This document shows positions 58,595 to 64,000 of a stretch of 64,000 nucleotides of DNA, one piece after another (position 1 is the first letter of the stretch; each line of letters starts with the position of its first letter). This stretch comes from Malania oleifera (taxonomy: Eukaryota; Streptophyta; Magnoliopsida; Santalales; Ximeniaceae): NCBI RefSeq assembly GCF_029873635.1, contig NC_080423.1, positions 104,513,773-104,577,772 of the forward strand, given 5' to 3'. A model generated the notes under the pieces. That model searched no databases, was not told the DNA's origin, and saw only the letters and a list, made by a program, of their open reading frames with translations. The translations under genes were made by a program, and so were the position numbers.

Positions 58595-61500
58595 TAGGTT
58601 GAATAGTGTTGATACAGAGGTATTCCTCTGTTAGGATCCTTGATTCCACGTTTGATGCCTAAGAAAGACCTTGTCTAAGCGAGTGCTCAGAGACCGTTGC
58701 GGCTCAGTCGCCCTCTGGAGGTTGGCCTAGTCAAAGTGGAATTTCATAGGATAAAACAGAGTAGACACAGTTAGTACGTACTATTCATCCTAGGCCTTTT
58801 GCTTTGTTGGTTGCTATTGAATATATAGAAGATGGCAGAAACTAGTGCAACAGTAGAAGAAACTCAGTCCACATGAACTCCAACCCCTTCGGCTTCGACA
58901 TCATCATCGAAGACGATAGCTAATGCTCGGTTTGAGGTAGAGAAATTTGATGGTACCAATAATTTTGGTATGTGGCAATGTGAGGTGATGAACATCTTGT
59001 ATCAACAAGAACTAGATATTGTTTTGGATGATAAACCAGTAGATATGGGTGACAGAGATTTGGCATGTGGTACGATTCATTTGTGTCTTGCCAAAAATCA
59101 GAAATATTGTGTTATGAGGGAGACATCTGCAAAGAAATTGTAGAAGACATTGGAAGATACATTTATGACCAAGAGTTTGGAAAATCGGCTCAATTTGAAA
59201 AAGGAATTGTTTCGCTTCCAGTATCAACCAGGTATTTCGATTAATAACCACATAAATGCTTTCAATAAAATTTTAGCTGATTTGTTAAATTTGGATGAAA
59301 AGGTGAAAGATGAGGATAAAGTCATATTGTTATTGAATTCTCTCCCTGATGAGTATGAACATTTGACCACCACTTTATTGTATGGGAAAGATAAAGTTAC
59401 TTACGATATTGTTTGTATTGCATTGATTAGTACTGAATGCAGAAAGAAGGATTAGAGGGTTCATAAGGAAACAGCAGAAGCACTAACAATAAGGGGACAT
59501 TCTCAGAGTCGTATGCTTGGAAGGAAGAGTAAATCTCATGGGAGGAGTAAATCTCGTGGGAGACCTGCTAAAGATGAATGCGCCTTTTTTTGTGATAGAG
59601 GGCATTGGAAGAAAGATTGCCCTAAATTATAGCAGAAGAATAAGGGCAAAGCACATTCTAATGCCCATATAGCCAATGATGATGGAAGTGAGTCAGATTT
59701 TTCTCTTGTTGGAACATCTTCGTCACCTTATTTTAGTGAGTGGATTTTGGATTCTGATTGTTCCTATCACATGTGTCCCAATAGAGAATGATTTTCTAAT
59801 TTTGAAGAATTAGATGGTGGGGTTGTTTTTATGGGAAATGATAATACTTGTAAAACAACTGGAATAGGATCAATACAGTTGAAATGTCAAGATGGAACTA
59901 TTAAGACCTTGACTGATGTTAGGTATGTTCCAAGCCTAAAGAAGAATTTGATTTCATTGGGTGCCTTAGAATCTAAAGGGTTCACTATCACTTTGAAAGA
60001 TGAAACCTTAAAGATTAAATCAGATGCGCTAGTGGTGATGAAAGGAATAAGGAAAAATAACTTGTATTATTTACAAGGTAGTACAATTATTGGCTCAGTA
60101 GCTGTTGTATCTGAGAAAGATTCAGGTTCAGATACAACCAGGTTATGGCATATGCGATTAGCACATGCAGAGAAAAATTTTTGCAACAATTAGCTAAGCG
60201 AGGTTTGTTAAAAGGTGCAAAGGTGTGCAAACTTGAATTTTGTGAGCATTGCATTCTAGGAAAACAAAATAGAGTGAAATTTGGCACAACAATCCATCAG
60301 ACTGAAGGTATTTTATACTACATCCATACAGATGTATGGGGCCCATAAAAACGGCTTCGTTGGGTGGTATGCATTATTTTGTCACTTTTGTTGATGATTT
60401 TTCCAAAAGAGTTTGGGTGTTTTCTATGAAGCATAAAAATGAAGTGTGTGATATTTTTCTTAAGTGGAAAAAATTAGTTGAAAATCAAACTGACAAAAAG
60501 ATTAAACGGCTCAGATTAGATAATGGTGGTGAATACACGAGTGACCCGTTTATGAAGGTATTGCTTGACACTTCACAGTTCGAAATACACCATAGCAGAA
60601 TGGGGTGGCAGAGCGCATAAATCGGACTTTGCTGGAGAAAATTCGATGTATGTTGTCTAATGTTGGGTTAGATAAAAGGTTTTGGGCTGAGGCTGTTAGA
60701 TATGTGTGTCATCTCATCAATCGTCTACCATCATCTGCAATAGGGGGAAAAACACCCTATGAGGTATGGTCTGGAAAGCCTGCTAGTGATTATGATTCTT
60801 TACATGTATTTGGTACTATGACTTATTATCATGTTAAAGAATCTAAGTTGGATCCAAGAGCCAAGAAAGCAATTTTGTTGGGGATAAGTGCAGGAGTCAA
60901 AGGATATCGTCTTTGGTGTCTAGAGACGAAAAAAATCATTTCAAGCAGGGATGTGACTTTTGATGAACTTGTAATGATGAAGAAAACAATACGCAGAGAG
61001 TCACGAGTTGAAGAGAAGACCAGTGGTACTCAACAACAGGTGGAGGTTAAGACAATTTTGGGAAACCTAGTGAGAAATGAGACTACACAAGGTAACTCTC
61101 CAGTTACGATGGGGAACAGTGTACAAGAAGAGGAGATTTCAATTTAAGAATCTTCACAGCAACAAGAATCAATTGTTTCTCAAATGCCAAGATAAGAAAT
61201 TCAAAAACCTGCTCAGTATACAGATATGGTGGCCTATGCACTTCCAGTTGTCGATGATAATGTTCCTTACACTTTCAAAGAAGCAATGAGGAACTCTGAA
61301 CCAGACAAATGAAAAAAAGAAATGGATGAAGAAATGCAGTCTCTTCATCAGAATCAGATTTGTGAACTAGCCCAGCTGCCTAAGGGTAAGAAAGCAATGG
61401 GTTGTAAATGGGTTTATGTAAAGAAAAAAGGATTTCCAGATGCAAATAATGTTTACTTCAAAGCTAGATTGGTAGCTAAGGGCTATGCACAGAAGGAAGG

Positions 61501-62919
61501 CATTAATTATAATGAGATATTTTCTCCAGTTGTTAAATATTCTTCCATTCGAATTTTGTTGGCTTTGGTAGCACAATTTGATCTTGAATAGTTCAGCTCG
61601 ATGTAAAAACTGCATTTTTACATGGTGATTTGGAAGAGGAAATTTATATGACTCAACCAAATGGATTTCAGGTTGCTGGAAAATAAAATTGGATATGTAA
61701 ACTGGGTAAATCGTTGTATGGTTTAAAACAGTCTCCAAGATAGTCGTACAAACGATTTCATTAGTTTATGATGGGTCAGAAGTACATTAGAGATAAACAT
61801 GATCATTGTATTTATTTTTGCATACTACAAAATGGATCTTTTATATATTTACTTTTGTATGTTGATGATATGTTGATAGCTTCAAAAAATAGGGAAGAAA
61901 TCAACAAGTTGAAAATTCAGTTAAATCAAGAGTTTGAGATGAAAAATCTTGGCGAAACAAAGAAGATACTTGGCATGGAGATTCGCAAAGACAGAATGAG
62001 AGGAAGAGTCAGTTTGTCTCAGAAACAATATTTGAAGAAGGTAGTACAGAGTTTTGGCATGTCTGAGCAGTGAAAACCAGTAAGCACTCCTCTTACTCCT
62101 TATTTCAAACTTAGTGCGACTTTATCTCCTAAATCATATGAGGAACGTAAGTATATGTCATAGGTTCCTTATGCAAGTTTTGTTGGTAGTCTGATGTATG
62201 CAATGGTTTGTACTTGACCTGATATTTCACAAGCTGTTAGTATGGTAAGTGGGTATATGCATGATCCGAGTAAAGGACATTGGCAAGCTGTGAAATGGAT
62301 TTTGAGATATATTATGAATACGATTGATATTGGTATAGTATTTGCGAAAAAATAATACTATTGATCAACATGTTGTTGGTTATGTGGATTCAGATTTTGC
62401 AGGTGATTTGGATAAACGTCGATCAACTATTGGATATATTTTTACATTTGATAATGGTCCAGTGAGTTGGAGGTCTACCTTACAGTCTACCATTGCCTTG
62501 TCTACAATAGAAGCAGAGTACATGGTAGCTTCAGAGGTTGTTAAGGAAGCTATTTGGTTGCAGGGTTTAATTAAAAATTTGGGAGTTGTTTAGAAGCACA
62601 TTGTTGTGTTTTGTGATAGAGTGTTATTCATTTGGCAAAGAACCAAGTTTACCATGCACGAACGAAGCACATCGGCGTTTGGTTTCATTTTATGCAGGAT
62701 ATTATTGATGGAGGCAAGATACTTCTTCAGAAGATTGCTACAACTAAAAATCCTGCAGATATGTTAACCAAAATTGTGACAACAATTAAGTTCAAACATT
62801 GTTTGGACTTGATCAATGTCCTGCAAGTATGAATATTTTTAGAAGGCGCCGATGATATGGAACTCCAGAAAATGTTGGTGACTGAAAAATTTGTTGAAGT
62901 TATCATCAAGGTGGAGATT

Positions 62920-63282
62920 TGTTATTTTTGTCCCACATTGGTAGAATAGTTTCACATTAGTATAAAAGATTGTTTTGAATTTTTCATATTATTTGTCCCA
63001 CATTGGAGAGAAGTGTTTTTTAGACTTGAGGTTGAAGTTATATAAAGAGCTCAACTTTTCATTTGTAAAACACACCTCAAAGTTGTACTTTGTCAAGAAG
63101 TAGTGGATTGATCATCGGCGCCCGAGGACGTAGGTAATTCTATACCGAACCTCGTAAATTTCTTGTCTTGTTTTTTTTTTACTGTTTTATTATTAGTTTC
63201 TGCATTACTTTAATTTCTTATATATTTAATAGTAATAGTTGTAGTATTGATATTTGGCACAAGTGGGGTGCTCGACATAACA
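62920..63282 (+). repeat. 3' LTR of the Tork-like copia element
   Basis: Starts TGTTATTTTTGTCCCAC after the purine-rich AAGGTGGAGATT and ends CTCGACATAACA. It is the partner of 58214-58580, with about 14 substitutions by eye. Confidence 0.92.
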
Positions 63283-63359
63283 GGTTTATCTTATCGGAAT
63301 GAGACATCTTAAATATCTTAACAAGATAAGTTAATATATTTGTGACATCCAACGGGGAG

Positions 63360-63747
63360 TGTTATAAAATTATAAGGGGGGCCCATGTCATAAATGGACG
63401 TCCCCCCATGATTTATCTTTAATCAATAAAAATAATAATAAAACCTTACTTGCTCCCTCCTTCATTTAGCTATAAAAGAAAGAAGAGGAAGAAGAAAATG
63501 CAACGCTGACAGAAAGAAGAGAAGCAACAGACAGAAGAAAGAAGTAGAAGAGAAAAGAGAAAGTAAAATATTTTGTACAAGGTAAGAAAACGAGATATTT
63601 GCACAAAGTCGGATACATATTATAATTCCTCTTAAAATAGTGGTGTTTTGATCCCATCCGCCCGTAGAGTAGGTATATCTGAACCACGTAAAAATTTAGT
63701 CTCATTTCCATATATTTTACTGTTGATTATCTGCATCTTTTATAGCA
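63360..63747 (+). repeat. 3' LTR of the old copia element
   Basis: The LTR begins TGTTATAAAATTATAAGG after the purine tract AACGGGGAG and ends TTTTATAGCA. It carries an extra palindrome-like stretch (GGGGGGCCCATG...CGTCCCCCC, about 63375-63408) absent from the 5' copy. Confidence 0.85.
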
Positions 63748-64000
63748 TTTTTTTTTCTTCTATATTTGTTTATTTTTATACCTTTTTTGTTCTTTAAAAA
63801 AAATTTATGCCGAGTCAGTTCAGATCAGATATCCTAACCGAACCGTCGGTTAACCAAGTTGTCGGCTAACCGAAGTATTCAGTTCGGTTCAGTAAACAAC
63901 AATTCAGTTCAGATACCCGAATTGTGAACAGTCCTATGAGGGACATTAAGCTGAATTCCTTATTTCTTTTTTCCCTCTTGGTAGACTTCAAAAGAGATTG
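63748..64000. other. Flank of the nest with a possible hAT-type terminus
   Basis: The segment 63815-63938 is full of CCGAACCG, GGTTAACC and GTTCGGTTCAG words and ends GAATTGTGAACAGTCCTA. In reverse this reads TAGGACTGTTCACAATTCG, which resembles ends of non-autonomous hAT elements. The other end was not found, so this is tentative. The rest is AT-rich. Confidence 0.35.

Larger units (their letters stand above)
58214..63282 (+). mobile_element. Ty1/copia element (Tork/Tnt1-like), full length but broken
   Basis: 5,069 bp, TSD GGTTT (58209-58213 and 63283-63287), LTRs 58214-58580 and 62920-63282. Parts in order: tRNA-Met primer site (58583-58594), gag from about 58832 (FEVEKFDGTNNFGMW), zinc knuckle near 59579-59620 (CAFFCDRGHWKKDC, with unusual spacing), protease, integrase (HHCC about 60140-60290, core about 60330-60700), RT about 61320-62075 with YVDDMLIAS, RNase H about 62370-62820, purine tract. 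All domains are present but more than ten breaks disrupt it. The LTRs differ at about 4 percent of sites by eye, so it is of middle age. Confidence 0.93.
40988..63747 (+). mobile_element. Old Ty1/copia retrotransposon, host of the right nest
   Basis: LTRs lie at 40988-41354 and 63360-63747, and about 5.9 kb remains when inserts are discounted. Parts in order: gag near 41879-42450 (FVPLNIKGNNYLSW), a CCHC knuckle near 42634-42675 (CNKCGGKGHRSRTC), a protease motif near 42990, integrase about 43380-44040, RT about 45000-45770 with YFDDLNLV, and RNase H split by an insertion at 46141. The coding region is heavily decayed, with well over ten breaks. The LTRs differ by several percent and by an indel of about 25-30 bases, so this is the oldest layer here. 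The flanking TSD may be TTTTT but lies in T runs. The primer site is not the usual tRNA-Met 3' end. Lineage uncertain. Confidence 0.88.

Overview
This is a repeat-dense stretch of nuclear DNA from a flowering plant, most likely a eudicot. Plant-specific Ty1/copia and Ty3/gypsy lineages, hAT and Mutator (MULE) DNA transposons, an RTE-type LINE, a tRNA-derived SINE and a host gene with small GT-AG introns all point that way. The species cannot be told from the sequence. Nearly all long reading frames belong to transposable elements. I recognise one intact host protein gene, one nuclear tRNA gene, and one host gene fragment carried inside a transposon.

Layout. (1) 1-12206: three-layer retrotransposon nest. 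A Ty1/copia element enters from beyond the left edge and ends with a short 3' LTR at 12206. A gypsy solo LTR (523-12031, TSD CTCCA) interrupts it, and a nearly intact, young 9.5 kb Tekay-like chromovirus (2485-12004, minus strand, TSD ATTTA) interrupts the solo LTR. (2) 12760-17868: a 5.1 kb hAT transposon with an exact 8-bp TSD (CTCTGTGC), a decayed transposase gene, and a large foldback at its left end. (3) 17877-23054: AT-rich intergenic DNA with a possible copia LTR remnant, a three-copy tandem repeat and a GC-rich island of unknown origin. (4) 23063-23390: a SINE. (5) 23417-31213: a 7.8 kb MULE with about 125-bp inverted termini. It holds a decayed transposase (minus) and, convergent to it, a captured Aux/IAA gene fragment (plus) of the IAA11/12/13 type that keeps the degron core, domain III and part of domain IV. 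(6) 31419-34447: a 3.0 kb solo LTR of the Tat/Ogre kind (TSD CCTAC). (7) 35224-36897: a 5'-truncated RTE LINE. (8) 37096-39871: the host island. A complete six-exon gene on the minus strand encodes the 103-residue histone-fold protein MHF2/CENP-X, and a tRNA-Thr(UGU) gene lies 114 bp from its start codon. (9) 40988-63747: a second nest. An old Ty1/copia element holds a minus-strand chromovirus (46142-57901, TSD CTAGC), which carries a SIRE-like solo LTR (55751-57072, TSD TAAAC). Nearer its 3' end the same old copia holds a Tork-like copia element (58214-63282, TSD GGTTT).

The genes do not form an operon or pathway. The host gene would act in FANCM-linked DNA repair and meiotic crossover control, and at kinetochores. 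Everything else is transposon biology. The most novel-looking points are the Aux/IAA capture inside a transposase-bearing MULE with repeated hairpins in its ends, the hAT element with a second internal terminus, and a TTCGTCGACGAA-type motif array shared by LTRs of two unrelated retrotransposon superfamilies.
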